From Paenimyroides viscosum (GTDB lineage: Bacteria > Bacteroidota > Bacteroidia > Flavobacteriales > Flavobacteriaceae), in NCBI RefSeq assembly GCF_003858535.1, contig NZ_RQTJ01000010.1, positions 26,108 through 90,107 on the forward strand: 64,000 nucleotides of DNA. Reading direction: 5' to 3'. A program made the position numbers and the translations under genes. The notes beneath the pieces are model-generated. The model was not told where the DNA came from, did no database searches, and worked only from the letters and a program-made list of their open reading frames with translations. Of the stretch, positions 35,320 to 43,887 are shown piece after piece; the stretch's first letter is position 1, and each line of letters starts with the position of its first letter.

Positions 35320-36423
35320 CTACTGCGCATCTAACGCCTGTAAAGCAAAACTACCTAACCAATGACTTCCCATATAATCATCGTTTGATATGTTTGGAAA
35401 AGCAGCATTGAAATGTTTTTCAGCAATAGGTTTTAAATGGTTCAGTTCAGGCAACACTTTTGCAATTTGAAACAGACAGGTTGCTCTGCTAAAATTTAAT
35501 CCGTCTAAATGCACCAAGTGTCCGTCGGTTCTGTCGGAAACTTTACCAACTTCTAAGTCAAATTTCTTATCGAACAATTGTGGCAAGAATTTCTGTAACC
35601 AGATTTTATAATCGGTTTGTGGCAATACTTTACTCATTAACCACGCTTCCTGCAAACAAGGCGATAAAAAGTCGTGACCGCTTGGTTCGTAAGCAATCGG
35701 GCAATTGGCATCGTTCGTATATAATTCTTTAGCTTTTGCGGTAATTGCATCCTTTAACTTGGTGTTGCCAACCGTTTGCGCATATTCTAAACTCAACGCC
35801 ATTCCAAAAGCCGTATTGTCGTGTGTTCCTGTTCTAATCGGATAATTCAATTTTGGCAAATATTCCAAATATCGTTCAACAAAAACATCCTCTAACGGTT
35901 GCAAAGTTTTGTACCATTGCTGTGCTTTCGGATTGTCTTTCCACGTATATAATTCTTCTTGTAACTTGAAAAACCACGCCCAACCGTAAGTTCTTTCAAA
36001 CGTTTTGTTGTGTGGTTGATCGAAAAAAGATTTTTCTATCGTTACATTTTCATCGGTAAATACTTTTGTAAGCAGCTGATCTATTGTTTTGTCCTGATCT
36101 AATTCTGGAAACTTCTTCACTAATTTCACAACCGACCAATATCCGTGTGCCGATGAATGCCAATCGAAACAACCGTAAAAAATTGGTCGCAACTGTTTAG
36201 GCGATTTCAATTCGTCTGATGATTTTAAAACCTGTCCCAATTTATTCGGATATTCAACCTCTAAACAATGTAGCGGCAACGCGATAATCTTTTGTGCTTC
36301 GGCTAATTCTAATTTTAATGTTTTTTGATTTTGTTCTGGCTGAATAGTAGTTTCCGTACTATCTTTTTTACAAGAAAACATCAGGAAAGCACAAATAAAT
36401 AAGGAAGAGAAAAGCTGTTTCAT
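35320..36423 (-). CDS. DUF2891 family lipoprotein
   Basis: This is a 367-residue lipoprotein with lipobox LMFSC at about residue 17 followed by KKDS. The mature part matches DUF2891 in its segments HCLEVEYPNKLGQVL, FYGCFDWHSSAHGYWS, GTHDNTAFGM and CQEAWLMSKVLP. The fold is probably an alpha/alpha barrel as in glycoside hydrolases, with conserved His and Asp residues in the second and third motifs. No activity is known for the family. It appears to be a single gene on the minus strand with a short upstream gap to a GNAT gene. Confidence 0.8.
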   Translation of the reverse strand: MKQLFSSLFICAFLMFSCKKDSTETTIQPEQNQKTLKLELAEAQKIIALPLHCLEVEYPNKLGQVLKSSDELKSPKQLRPIFYGCFDWHSSAHGYWSVVKLVKKFPELDQDKTIDQLLTKVFTDENVTIEKSFFDQPHNKTFERTYGWAWFFKLQEELYTWKDNPKAQQWYKTLQPLEDVFVERYLEYLPKLNYPIRTGTHDNTAFGMALSLEYAQTVGNTKLKDAITAKAKELYTNDANCPIAYEPSGHDFLSPCLQEAWLMSKVLPQTDYKIWLQKFLPQLFDKKFDLEVGKVSDRTDGHLVHLDGLNFSRATCLFQIAKVLPELNHLKPIAEKHFNAAFPNISNDDYMGSHWLGSFALQALDAQ

Positions 36424-36460
36424 TTATCGAAATTTTTATAAATATAATGAGAATAAACAA

Positions 36461-36488
36461 AAAAGCAGTTCCGAAGAACTGCTTTTCA
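36461..36488 (-). terminator. Terminator after the small GNAT gene
   Basis: The perfect 11-bp stem AAAAGCAGTTC / GAACTGCTTTT (36461-36471 with 36476-36486) has a CGAA tetraloop. On the minus strand it follows the GNAT stop and precedes a T-run. Confidence 0.88.
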
Positions 36489-36502
36489 AATATTTTTAAT
36501 GC

Positions 36503-36787
36503 TTAAAGTACATCTTGAATACTTGCATCTTTATCGAATGCTGCTTTAGCAAACGGACACAAAGGCAAAATCTTAATGTTGTTTTCTCGAGCGAAATCAA
36601 CAGCTACCAAAACCATCTTTTTTCCAACTCCTTGACCACCAAATGCGGGATCAACTTCGGTATGATCTATAATAATTAATGTATCGCCCGCTTTACTGTA
36701 AGTCATTTCACCTGCTTTTGCTCCGTTTTCAGTTGCAATAAAAGCTCCTTTATTTTCTTCTTTTCTGTGATTGATTTCCATAACCAT
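36503..36787 (-). CDS. Small GNAT-type N-acetyltransferase (YjdJ-like)
   Basis: This 94-residue protein consists of a minimal GNAT core: AGEMTYSKAG, IIDHTEVDPAFGGQGVGKKM (acetyl-CoA loop), then ILPLCPFAKAAFDKD. It belongs to the short YjdJ-like class whose substrates are unknown. Two start codons, at 36787 and 36781 (MEINHRK), differ by two residues; the second may be real. It lies 56 bases after the permease gene on the same strand and ends at a clear terminator. Confidence 0.82.
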   Translation of the reverse strand: MVMEINHRKEENKGAFIATENGAKAGEMTYSKAGDTLIIIDHTEVDPAFGGQGVGKKMVLVAVDFARENNIKILPLCPFAKAAFDKDASIQDVL

Positions 36788-36843
36788 TTTAGTTTTAGAT
36801 TAGTTCCTTAAAATTATAAAATACTTTGGAAACACACGTTAAC

Positions 36844-38271
36844 TTACATTAATTTTCGCTGCTTGTTTTTTTGAACAATTTGATATGTTACAAACAAAAT
36901 AATTAACCAAACCGGAATTAAAATTACCGAAACATGCATACCCGTAATACTCATAATTGCTAAAATTGCCAGTAAAAACACAATACAGATGTAATTTGAA
37001 ATAGGATATATGATAGACGGAAACTTTGTTTTGATGCCTGCCTGATCTTTAAACTTCCTGAATTTTAGATGCGTAAAAGAGATCATTACCCAGTTGATGA
37101 TCAAACAAGAAACCACAAGTGACATCAAAATCTCAAACGCTTGTTCTGGCACAAACTTATTAATCAAAATACAAATTGCGGCAAAACAGCTCGATACAAT
37201 AATTGCACGTGTTGGCACAGAGCTTTTATTTAATTTCAATAGAAATTTAGGCGCGTTGCCTTGTTCTGCCAAACCAAACAACATACGACTGTTGCTGTAA
37301 ACCGATGAATTGTAAACTGACAATGCCGCTGTTAAAACAATAACATTCAACGCATTTGCAATAAGGTTTGTTGCAGAAACATCGGTCCCGAAAAAGTTGA
37401 ACTGCATTCCTTTTAAATTATCGAAAACGGTAACAAACGGACTTGTTTTCGTTGTAATGGTTTCCCAAGGTGAAAGCGAAAAAAGAATAATCAAGGCTCC
37501 AACATAGAAAATCAAAATTCTATAAATTACCTGATTGGTTGCTTTTGGAATATTTTTCTCTGGATTTTCGGCTTCGGCAGCTGTAATTCCAATCAGTTCC
37601 AAACCACCGAACGAAAACATGATAATTGCCATTACCGACAATAATCCCTGATAACCAGTTTCGGTTTTTTCGAACCAGCCTTTAGGGAAAAACCCGCCGT
37701 TATTTGTAAGGTTTGATATACTTGCCTGTTCGCCACCTGTTCCCGAAACCAATAAGTACGTTCCAAAAACAATCATTGCAACAATAGCAACTACTTTAAT
37801 AATTGAAAACCAAAACTCGGCTTCGCCAAACATTTTTACAGAACCTAAATTCAGCGCCGTAATTGCAAAGAAGAAAAATGTACTTGATGCCCACAAGGGA
37901 ATTTCGGGCCACCAATACTGTACGTAAATTCCTATGGCGGTTAATTCAGACATGGAAACCAGAATGTACAAAATCCAATAATTCCAACCCGAAGCATAAC
38001 CCGCAAACGAACCCCAATATTTATAAGCAAAATGCGAAAAAGATCCCGAAACAGGCTCTTCTACAACCATTTCTCCCAACTGGCGCATAATAAAAAAGGC
38101 AATGATTCCTGCAAAGGCATATCCAAAAATAACCGATGGTCCTGCTAAAATGGCTGCCGGTCCAATTCCTAAAAATAAGCCGGTACCTATAGCTCCGCCC
38201 AACGCAATTAGCTGAATATGTCGGTTAGACAACCCGCGCTTTAAGGTGTTGTCTGTTGTTGTTTGTTCCAA
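36844..38271 (-). CDS. Amino acid permease (APC superfamily)
   Basis: This 475-residue inner-membrane transporter has about 12 membrane helices. The N-terminus RGLSNRHIQLIALGGAIGTG is the consensus for the AAT family (arginine, histidine and aromatic amino-acid porters), followed by GSFSHFAYKYWGSFAGYASG and MFSFGGLELIGITAAEAENP. It should import amino acids with H+. The exact substrate cannot be told. The gene is followed by a small GNAT gene on the same strand. Confidence 0.92.
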   Translation of the reverse strand: MEQTTTDNTLKRGLSNRHIQLIALGGAIGTGLFLGIGPAAILAGPSVIFGYAFAGIIAFFIMRQLGEMVVEEPVSGSFSHFAYKYWGSFAGYASGWNYWILYILVSMSELTAIGIYVQYWWPEIPLWASSTFFFFAITALNLGSVKMFGEAEFWFSIIKVVAIVAMIVFGTYLLVSGTGGEQASISNLTNNGGFFPKGWFEKTETGYQGLLSVMAIIMFSFGGLELIGITAAEAENPEKNIPKATNQVIYRILIFYVGALIILFSLSPWETITTKTSPFVTVFDNLKGMQFNFFGTDVSATNLIANALNVIVLTAALSVYNSSVYSNSRMLFGLAEQGNAPKFLLKLNKSSVPTRAIIVSSCFAAICILINKFVPEQAFEILMSLVVSCLIINWVMISFTHLKFRKFKDQAGIKTKFPSIIYPISNYICIVFLLAILAIMSITGMHVSVILIPVWLIILFVTYQIVQKNKQRKLM

Positions 38272-38407
38272 AGTTGAAAGTTTTAGTTTGTTTTAACTGC
38301 TAAAATAAAAGTTTATTTTAGAAAATCAATAAAAAAGGCTGCACTTGGCAACCTTAATTCTTCGCTTAAAATAAAAAAACATAGTATAAATCATAAATAG
38401 ATAACTT

Positions 38408-38590
38408 CTACATTCTTTTTAAAATTCCGTAAAACAACATACTTAGGCCAACGCCAACAGCTGCACCCATTGTTTTAGAGTGTCCTGTAACCTTTGTAAC
38501 GGCAATACCTGCCGCTGCACCTGTGGTAACTAACGCAGCTATATCCTCATAATTTAGCTGCTGCATTTCTTGTTTAATTACATTTTTCAT
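38408..38590 (-). CDS. Small glycine-rich membrane-associated protein
   Basis: This 60-residue protein starts MKNVIKQEMQQLNYEDIAAL. It then has one hydrophobic, glycine/alanine-rich stretch (LVTTGAAAGIAVTKVTG and GAAVGVGLSMLFYGILK) that resembles a glycine-zipper pair of helices. No known family is recognised. The frame is preceded by a TACATTTA-like box. It is probably a real small gene because it has a start, a hydrophobic core and a basic C-terminus, but this is unproven. Confidence 0.5.
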   Translation of the reverse strand: MKNVIKQEMQQLNYEDIAALVTTGAAAGIAVTKVTGHSKTMGAAVGVGLSMLFYGILKRM

Positions 38591-38686
38591 AGTTTCTCTT
38601 TTTCTATTAAATGTACAAAATTTAATTATTGGTCGATTTTTTTTAACAAAAAGTCCAATTTTGATCGATTAAAATTTATTAGGTTT

Positions 38687-38694
38687 TATCTTTG
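38687..38694 (+). promoter_or_regulatory. -7 box of the HAD hydrolase gene
   Basis: TATCTTTG matches TAnnTTTG, 17 bases before the ATG at 38711. A TTTTG lies about 24 bases upstream, longer than the usual spacing. Confidence 0.5.
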
Positions 38695-38710
38695 AGAAAA
38701 CTTTCACCAA

Positions 38711-39406
38711 ATGATTGAAAACATTAGAGTAATTGCTTTTGATGCAGACGATACGTTATTTATTAACGAGCCTTATTTTGACGAAGCCGAAGAAAAATTT
38801 TGTGCTTTAATGAGTGATTATTTATCAAAACAAAGTTTAGCACAAGCGTTATTTAAAACCCAGATCAGCAATTTACCTTTATATGGCTACGGAATAAAAG
38901 GTTATGTGCTATCGATGGTACAAACCGCTTATGAGGTATCGAACCACACGGTATCGACCAAAGTAATGGAAAAAATTATTGAAATAGGCAAAGAGCTCTT
39001 GGCGAAACCAATTGTTTTGTTAGACGGAATTGAAGATACTTTACAGCAATTACACGGAAAATACAAATTGGTAGTAGCAACCAAAGGCGATTTAAAGGAT
39101 CAGCACCGTAAATTGCATTTATCAGGTTTGGGTGCTTATTTTCATCATATTGAGGTGATGGTTGAAAAAGAGGAATTAGATTACGAAAAGCTCTTAAAGC
39201 GTTTGGAAATTGAGCCTGAAAACTTTTTAATGATAGGAAACTCGTTAAAGTCCGATGTTTTACCAGTTTTAAATATTGGCGGAACTGCCGTGCACGTACC
39301 TTTTCACACTACTTGGGCACACGAGCGTATTGATCATGAAATTGTCCACAATAATTTTTACAGCGTTGAAAAAACAAGTGAAATTTTGACCTTATTGAAT
39401 TTATGA
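38711..39406 (+). CDS. HAD family hydrolase
   Basis: This 231-residue cytoplasmic phosphatase of the HAD superfamily has motif I as FDADDTLF (nucleophile Asp), motif II as VVATKGD (Thr) and motif III/IV as MIGNSLKSDV. A helical cap lies between residues about 20-95. The substrate is unknown; phosphoglycolate and nucleotide monophosphates are typical for the class. The stop overlaps the start of the next gene by 4 bases (ATGA), so the two were translationally coupled. Confidence 0.88.
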   Translation: MIENIRVIAFDADDTLFINEPYFDEAEEKFCALMSDYLSKQSLAQALFKTQISNLPLYGYGIKGYVLSMVQTAYEVSNHTVSTKVMEKIIEIGKELLAKPIVLLDGIEDTLQQLHGKYKLVVATKGDLKDQHRKLHLSGLGAYFHHIEVMVEKEELDYEKLLKRLEIEPENFLMIGNSLKSDVLPVLNIGGTAVHVPFHTTWAHERIDHEIVHNNFYSVEKTSEILTLLNL

Positions 39407-40030
39407 AAACCGAAATTAATTTAGATACCTGGAAACGGAAAAGTCATTTTGAATTTTTCTCGGCAATGGACGAACCTTTTTACGGATTAACCGTTGAAAT
39501 TGATGTAACGCAAGCTTACAAAAAAGCCAAAGAATTAAAAACATCGTTTTTTATCTACTATTTGTACGCTACGTTGAAAACCATAAATGAATTACCCGCT
39601 TTTAAATTGCGAATTGATAACGGGAAAGGTTTTTCAGCATGATCGTATCGATGCTTCATCAACGGTTTTAAAGGAAAACGAAACGTTTGGGTTTTCGCAC
39701 ATTATCTTTGATAACGATTTTACTATTTTTGAAGAAGCCGTAAAACAAGAAATTGCACGCGTACGACAAACTGATACTTTACTTACAAAAGATGATTACG
39801 ACGATAATATCATTCATTTTTCGGCTGTTCCGTGGGTAAATTTCACCTCGTTGACGCATGCTCGTGGATTTAAACATCCCGATAGTTCACCAAAAGTTTC
39901 TATTGGTAAAATGATTGATAAAAACGACCGAAAGTATTTTAATGTTGCCTTATTTGCGCATCATGGTTTGGTTGACGGTATTGATATGGGTCGATTTTTT
40001 GATTTGTTTCAGGATATTTTGAATGAGTAG
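39403..40030 (+). pseudogene. CAT-like O-acetyltransferase, frameshifted
   Basis: Two overlapping frames together make one chloramphenicol acetyltransferase-type protein of about 208 residues. The first part (39403-39642) reads EINLDTWKRKSHFEFFSAMD and ends at NGKGFSA. The rest continues in the next frame as VFQHDRIDASSTV and holds the catalytic motif HHGLVDGID (His-x3-Asp-Gly). One extra G near 39628 (gggaaagg) explains the break. The intact protein would acetylate a small hydroxylated compound. A sequencing error is possible. Confidence 0.75.
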
Positions 40031-40064
40031 ATTTTCTGATATAGCAAAGTGAGATTTCGCAAGA

Positions 40065-40707
40065 TTATTTCTCTACGCATTTTTCCTTTATCTCATCATA
40101 AGCTCCTTGTGCATTGTTTATATAATATTCATCAAAATTTGAATTTATAATTTTTTCACAAAACTTTAAAGCTTTCTCACAATTGTTTAATTTATAATTT
40201 AAAAAAGCTCTTTGTATATAGTATAGAAATTCTTCTTGCTCTGTTTTATACAAATTTTCTGCTTTTTGCATGGTTATACCAGCATCCTCATAGTTCTTCA
40301 TTCTTTCATAAAGCGTGGCAAGATTAAACCAATTGTTAATAAAATCTGGTTTGAGGTCAAGAGCTTTTTTTAATTTTTGTTCAGACAACTCATATTGTTT
40401 TAAATCCATATAAACAATACCCAAACTACCCAATACTAGTTCATTGTTTTTTTCAGACTTTTCAAGCTCCAATAATTTTTTTCAATGATTCATTATAATT
40501 TCCTTGAGTATGTAAACTTTCACTTTCTTTAAATTTTTTATAATTATCCTTATTTGTAAAATACTGTTCTGGAGTATCTTGATATATTATATTTTTTTTA
40601 TCAGTATTTTGTTCCAAATTTATAATTGGCTTTTCTTCTTTTTTCTCACTACACGAAATTGTAACAAAAATTATTAGTAAGGATATAACACTTCTAAATT
40701 TTGACAT
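40065..40707 (-). pseudogene. TPR-repeat lipoprotein, frameshifted in an A7 tract
   Basis: The first part (40462-40707) has a signal with lipobox TISCSEKK and then KFKESESLHTQGNYNESLKK, the start of a tetratricopeptide repeat. The frame then breaks, and TPR helices continue in another frame (40065-40472: ELVLGSLGIVYMDLKQYEL, NWFNLATLYERMKNYEDAG). Removing one A from the A7 run at about 40477-40483 restores a single frame of about 213 residues. The gene could be phase-variable, decayed or mis-sequenced. TPR lipoproteins scaffold protein complexes. Confidence 0.72.
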
Positions 40708-41131
40708 AAAAAATTTTAATTACAAATATATGCTTTTTCGAACTTAAGTAACAGACCAGAATCTCTTTTAATCAATTAAGCCGTAATATTTAGATACCAA
40801 ATAAATAAAGTTACGTTTAATTTCATGCTGTTAAGAATTTAATTTCTCTGTAAACGCAATAAATATGTTTGTCTGAACCTGCTAACTTTCGTGAATATAA
40901 AAAAAACCCGACGCATCGGGATTTAATTTTTAGAAGAAATTGAATATCTGCAACTTTCTACCAAAATAAGTTAGCCTACTATTTTGACAATCATCGCTTC
41001 GAGTAGCGTAACGTAGTGAAGCCTTTCAGCAAGCTCAAGACAGGCTATCGAGAAGATTAAAATTAAGTTCTCGCCAAACTCTAACTAACGAGAACTTAAT
41101 AAACACTATTATTCAAACTTTGTATGATGAA
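40708..41131. other. 424-base intergenic region with two hairpins
   Basis: No gene is seen. It holds the TPR promoter and a minus-strand terminator-like hairpin CCCGA-CGCA-TCGGG (40907-40920) with a T-run on the minus strand. A GC-richer repeat-like segment (about 40990-41050, atcgcttcgagtagcgtaac) and a 12-bp inverted repeat ATTAAGTTCTCG / CGAGAACTTAAT (41062-41073 with 41089-41100) follow. The latter lies 32 bases beyond the ssb stop and is probably its terminator. Confidence 0.6.
40723..40730 (-). promoter_or_regulatory. -7 box of the TPR lipoprotein gene
   Basis: TATATTTG on the minus strand, 16 bases before the ATG, matches TAnnTTTG. Confidence 0.45.
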
Positions 41132-41455
41132 CTAAAAGAACAACACTTCGTTAATAACAATTTCGGTAATGCTACGCTTTACACCTTCTTTGTCTTCGTA
41201 GGTGCGGTACGTTAATTTACCTTCAACGGCAATTTCTTTACCTTTTTCTACATATTTCTGAATCAGTTCTGCGGTTTTACCCCACGCAACTATATTGTGC
41301 CATTGGGTGGTTTCAATTTTTTCTTTTTTATCGTTGTAATAAAAATCGCTGGTTGCTAACGATAAAGATACTTTTGTACCGTTGTCAAAAGTTTTTGTTT
41401 CTGGATTGTTCCCTACTCTCCCGATTAGGCGAACATTGTTTCTTAATGTACTCAT
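41132..41455 (-). CDS. ssb: Single-stranded DNA-binding protein, short paralogue without acidic tail
   Basis: This 107-residue protein is a bare OB fold: MSTLRNNVRLIGRVGNNPET, then SLATSDFYYNDKKEKIETTQ, WHNIVAWGKTAELIQKYVEK and YEDKEGVKRSITEIVINEV. It ends right after the OB fold with LFF and lacks the disordered linker and acidic DDxPF-type tail that recruits partners in housekeeping SSB. It is likely a second, specialised SSB (for example natural transformation or recombination). It appears to be transcribed alone. Confidence 0.88.
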   Translation of the reverse strand: MSTLRNNVRLIGRVGNNPETKTFDNGTKVSLSLATSDFYYNDKKEKIETTQWHNIVAWGKTAELIQKYVEKGKEIAVEGKLTYRTYEDKEGVKRSITEIVINEVLFF

Positions 41456-41636
41456 GGCGTTTAAATTTTAAATGATTAAATAATTATCTGGTACAAAGTT
41501 GCAATAGCTTCCAAATTTTATTCGGTTGTTAATCATTTATAGTCGATTATAAACGTTTGTTGTCGGGTACATAAGTGTTAGTTAACTGTTTTACCACATA
41601 GTTCTTTACATTTTTAACATATATGAAACTTTAGTA

Positions 41637-41644
41637 TATATTTG
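41637..41644 (+). promoter_or_regulatory. -7 box of the multi-helix membrane protein gene
   Basis: TATATTTG matches TAnnTTTG, 59 bases before the ATG. Confidence 0.4.
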
Positions 41645-41703
41645 TAGTGTAAATGGTGCGAAAAACCCTATCGGATTTATTAAACTGACTACTAAAATTT
41701 TAA

Positions 41704-42486
41704 ATGATAGACTTTTTAAAATTATTATCTAATCGTGAGATATCAATTTTAATTTGGTTAGCTCTGACTTTTATGTTTTTGATTACCAAGTCAAAAGCCA
41801 GTTTCGGAAAATTTTTATTGGTATTAAAGGCATTATTCTCTAAAAAAGTAATTCCCTTTTACATAGGTATTGGAATTTATTTAGCTTTAATAGTTTTCTC
41901 ATTTAATAAGTTGGGAATTTGGGAATTTTCACTTTACAAAGACTTCATTTATTGGTTATTGACAACAGGAATGGTAATGTTTTATAGTGTTTCCGACTTA
42001 AAGTCGTATAAAGATTTTACAAAAATAATCTTAACTGCTACTTCATTAACCATAATACTTGAATTCATAGTTGGATTTTATAATTTTTCACTTATTTGGG
42101 AATTGATATTAATTCCAACACTCACGTTCATTTCCCTTTTGACTTTTGCAGCGGAAAGGGAAAAAGAGGACAGCAATTCACAATTAGTTGCGATTTTTTT
42201 CAAAAATATTTTATCCATTTTAGGATTTGGATTTTTGTTTTATGGAATTTATCAACTGATTATCAATTACAATACTTTTTTCACATTAGGTAATCTCAAG
42301 TCTTTTTTGCTTCCTCCGTTATTTACGATTCTGTTTTTGCCGTTTATTTATTATGTTGTGCTTTTTATAAAATATGAGCATGTACTTGGGAATTTAAGAC
42401 GTTACAAATTCATACCTGATAAAAGAAAAAAACAAATAAAGTTTGCAATCTTTAAGATATGCAAATATCAATCTTTACAGAATTGA
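41704..42486 (+). CDS. Multi-helix membrane protein of unknown function (3' end probably frameshifted)
   Basis: This 260-residue protein has seven to eight predicted membrane segments (ILIWLALTFMFLI, FYIGIGIYLALIVFSF, IFFKNILSILGFGFLFYGIY and FLLPPLFTILFLPFIYYVVL among them). The last residues FKICKYQSLQN end abruptly. In the next frame the DNA continues as NINLYRIESANKIVLFNKRE and so on to 42571, which looks like a true C-terminus. Removing one A near 42460-42465 (tgcaaatatc) would join them to give about 288 residues. No family is recognised. Confidence 0.65.
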   Translation: MIDFLKLLSNREISILIWLALTFMFLITKSKASFGKFLLVLKALFSKKVIPFYIGIGIYLALIVFSFNKLGIWEFSLYKDFIYWLLTTGMVMFYSVSDLKSYKDFTKIILTATSLTIILEFIVGFYNFSLIWELILIPTLTFISLLTFAAEREKEDSNSQLVAIFFKNILSILGFGFLFYGIYQLIINYNTFFTLGNLKSFLLPPLFTILFLPFIYYVVLFIKYEHVLGNLRRYKFIPDKRKKQIKFAIFKICKYQSLQN

Positions 42487-42571
42487 AAGTGCAAACAAAA
42501 TAGTTCTCTTCAATAAAAGAGAATTACAGAATGAAATAGATATAAAATCATATTTGAGAAAAAACATTTGA
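42466..42571 (+). other. Probable out-of-frame C-terminal continuation of the membrane protein
   Basis: The frame from 42466 reads NINLYRIESANKIVLFNKRE and ends NEIDIKSYLRKNI before TGA at 42569. Its composition is protein-like and it follows directly on the preceding gene, so a single-base insertion is the best explanation. Confidence 0.5.
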
Positions 42572-42586
42572 TAGAAAATAAAACCA

Positions 42587-42616
42587 AAAGGAAGTCAAAT
42601 GACTTCCTTTATTTTT
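42587..42616 (+). terminator. Terminator after the membrane protein gene
   Basis: The perfect 11-bp stem AAAGGAAGTCA / TGACTTCCTTT (42587-42597 with 42600-42610) is followed by ATTTTT. It lies just past 42571, supporting that position as the original gene end. Confidence 0.85.
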
Positions 42617-42702
42617 CTTTAATAACCTTGATAATTCTCTTAAAGAAATTGTCTTACTTTTAATTCTATCACCAACTAAATGAATTAATCATTTTTAATT
42701 TC

Positions 42703-42734
42703 TAAATTTGTGATAGTATCAAATGATAGTATCA
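42703..42734 (+). promoter_or_regulatory. Fic gene promoter with tandem operator-like repeats
   Basis: The -7 box TAAATTTG (42703-42710) is followed at once by TGATAGTATCA (42711-42721) and, 13 bases on, an identical TGATAGTATCA (42724-42734). Each is a palindrome except for its central base. The ATG is at 42739. The repeats cover the expected transcription start, as a repressor site would. Confidence 0.6.
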
Positions 42735-42738
42735 ATAA

Positions 42739-43692
42739 ATGAAACCTCCGTACGAAATATCTTCAGAAATATTAAAATATATCTCCTCCATTTCAGAGAA
42801 AATCGGAGAAGTAAATGCAAAATATCTAATTAAAACCAATCCTACTTTACGAAAGCAGAATCAAATTAAAACAATTCATTCTTCACTTAGCATAGAGGGT
42901 AACACATTAACCGAAGAGCAAATTACAGCGATAATAGAAAACAAAAGAGTTGTTGGTCCTGAAAAAGACATTCTTGAAGTGCTTAATGCTTTAGAGGTTT
43001 ATAAAAATATAAAGCAACTAAAACCAGAAAGTGAAAAAGATTTTTTAAAAGCGCATAAACTATTATTGCAAAAATTAATATATGAATCTGGAAAATATAG
43101 AAAACAAGGTGTTGGCATTGTAAAAGGTTCTAAAGTGGAACATATTGTACCTTCATTTGAAAACGTACCTTACTTAATGAAAGATTTGTTTGAGTATTTA
43201 AAAGACAAATCGGAATTAACGCTCATAAAAAGTTGTGTTTTTCACTACGAAATGGAATTTATTCATCCTTTTTTAGATGGAAATGGAAGAATGGGAAGAT
43301 TGTGGCAAACTCTAATTTTAATGCAAGAGTACCCCATTTTTGAATTTCTGCCATTTGAAACTTTAATCTCAAAAAATCAAAATGAATATTACAACGCTTT
43401 GTCTATTTCTGATAAAGAAGGGAAATCTACTAAATTCATTGAGTATATGTTGATGATTATTGATTGTTCATTATCTGATTTACTTGAAAATTCTGCTAAA
43501 AAATTGAGAGATGAAGATAGAATACAGTTATTTTTAGAAAACAACGAAAAGGATTTTAGCCGTAAAGATTATTTGAATTATTTTAAAAACATTTCTTCTG
43601 CTACTGCAAGTCGTGATTTAAAAAATGCTGTTGATAATGGAATAATCCTAAAAAACGGAGATAAAAAAACAACAACTTACAAGAAAAATTAA
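42739..43692 (+). CDS. Fic family protein (class II, N-terminal inhibitory helix) with C-terminal winged helix
   Basis: This 317-residue enzyme should transfer AMP or a related nucleotide part to protein hydroxyls. The active-site motif HPFLDGNGRMGR (residues 176-187) is intact. An inhibitory motif of the S-x3-E-G type (residues 49-54, SLSIEG) lies N-terminal, so the enzyme is predicted to be self-inhibited. Residues about 255-317 (SRKDYLNYFKNISSATASRD, then LKNAVDNGIILKNG) look like a winged helix that may bind DNA. Tandem near-palindromes between promoter and start suggest autoregulation. The gene is AT-rich and lies in an accessory stretch. Confidence 0.88.
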   Translation: MKPPYEISSEILKYISSISEKIGEVNAKYLIKTNPTLRKQNQIKTIHSSLSIEGNTLTEEQITAIIENKRVVGPEKDILEVLNALEVYKNIKQLKPESEKDFLKAHKLLLQKLIYESGKYRKQGVGIVKGSKVEHIVPSFENVPYLMKDLFEYLKDKSELTLIKSCVFHYEMEFIHPFLDGNGRMGRLWQTLILMQEYPIFEFLPFETLISKNQNEYYNALSISDKEGKSTKFIEYMLMIIDCSLSDLLENSAKKLRDEDRIQLFLENNEKDFSRKDYLNYFKNISSATASRDLKNAVDNGIILKNGDKKTTTYKKN

Positions 43693-43887
43693 TACTACGT
43701 AACATTGGTGCTTATTGCGAAACTCTAATTTGTTAAAAAACTAAACATTCTGAATTATAAAATTTGCGTAGCTTAAAAACCTTTTTTTATTATATTAGCA
43801 AATAGAAATTGGCTTTTACTTAGCTTATACTTTTTATCTCTCGCTTGTAGTGTGCAAAGCTGCTGATCCGCCGGCAAAATACTGTAA

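Noticed and set aside
43693..43887. Search for an RNA gene or partner toxin next to the MORN lipoprotein
   Set aside because: Only an AT-rich gap of about 195 bases was seen with no stable hairpin or ORF.
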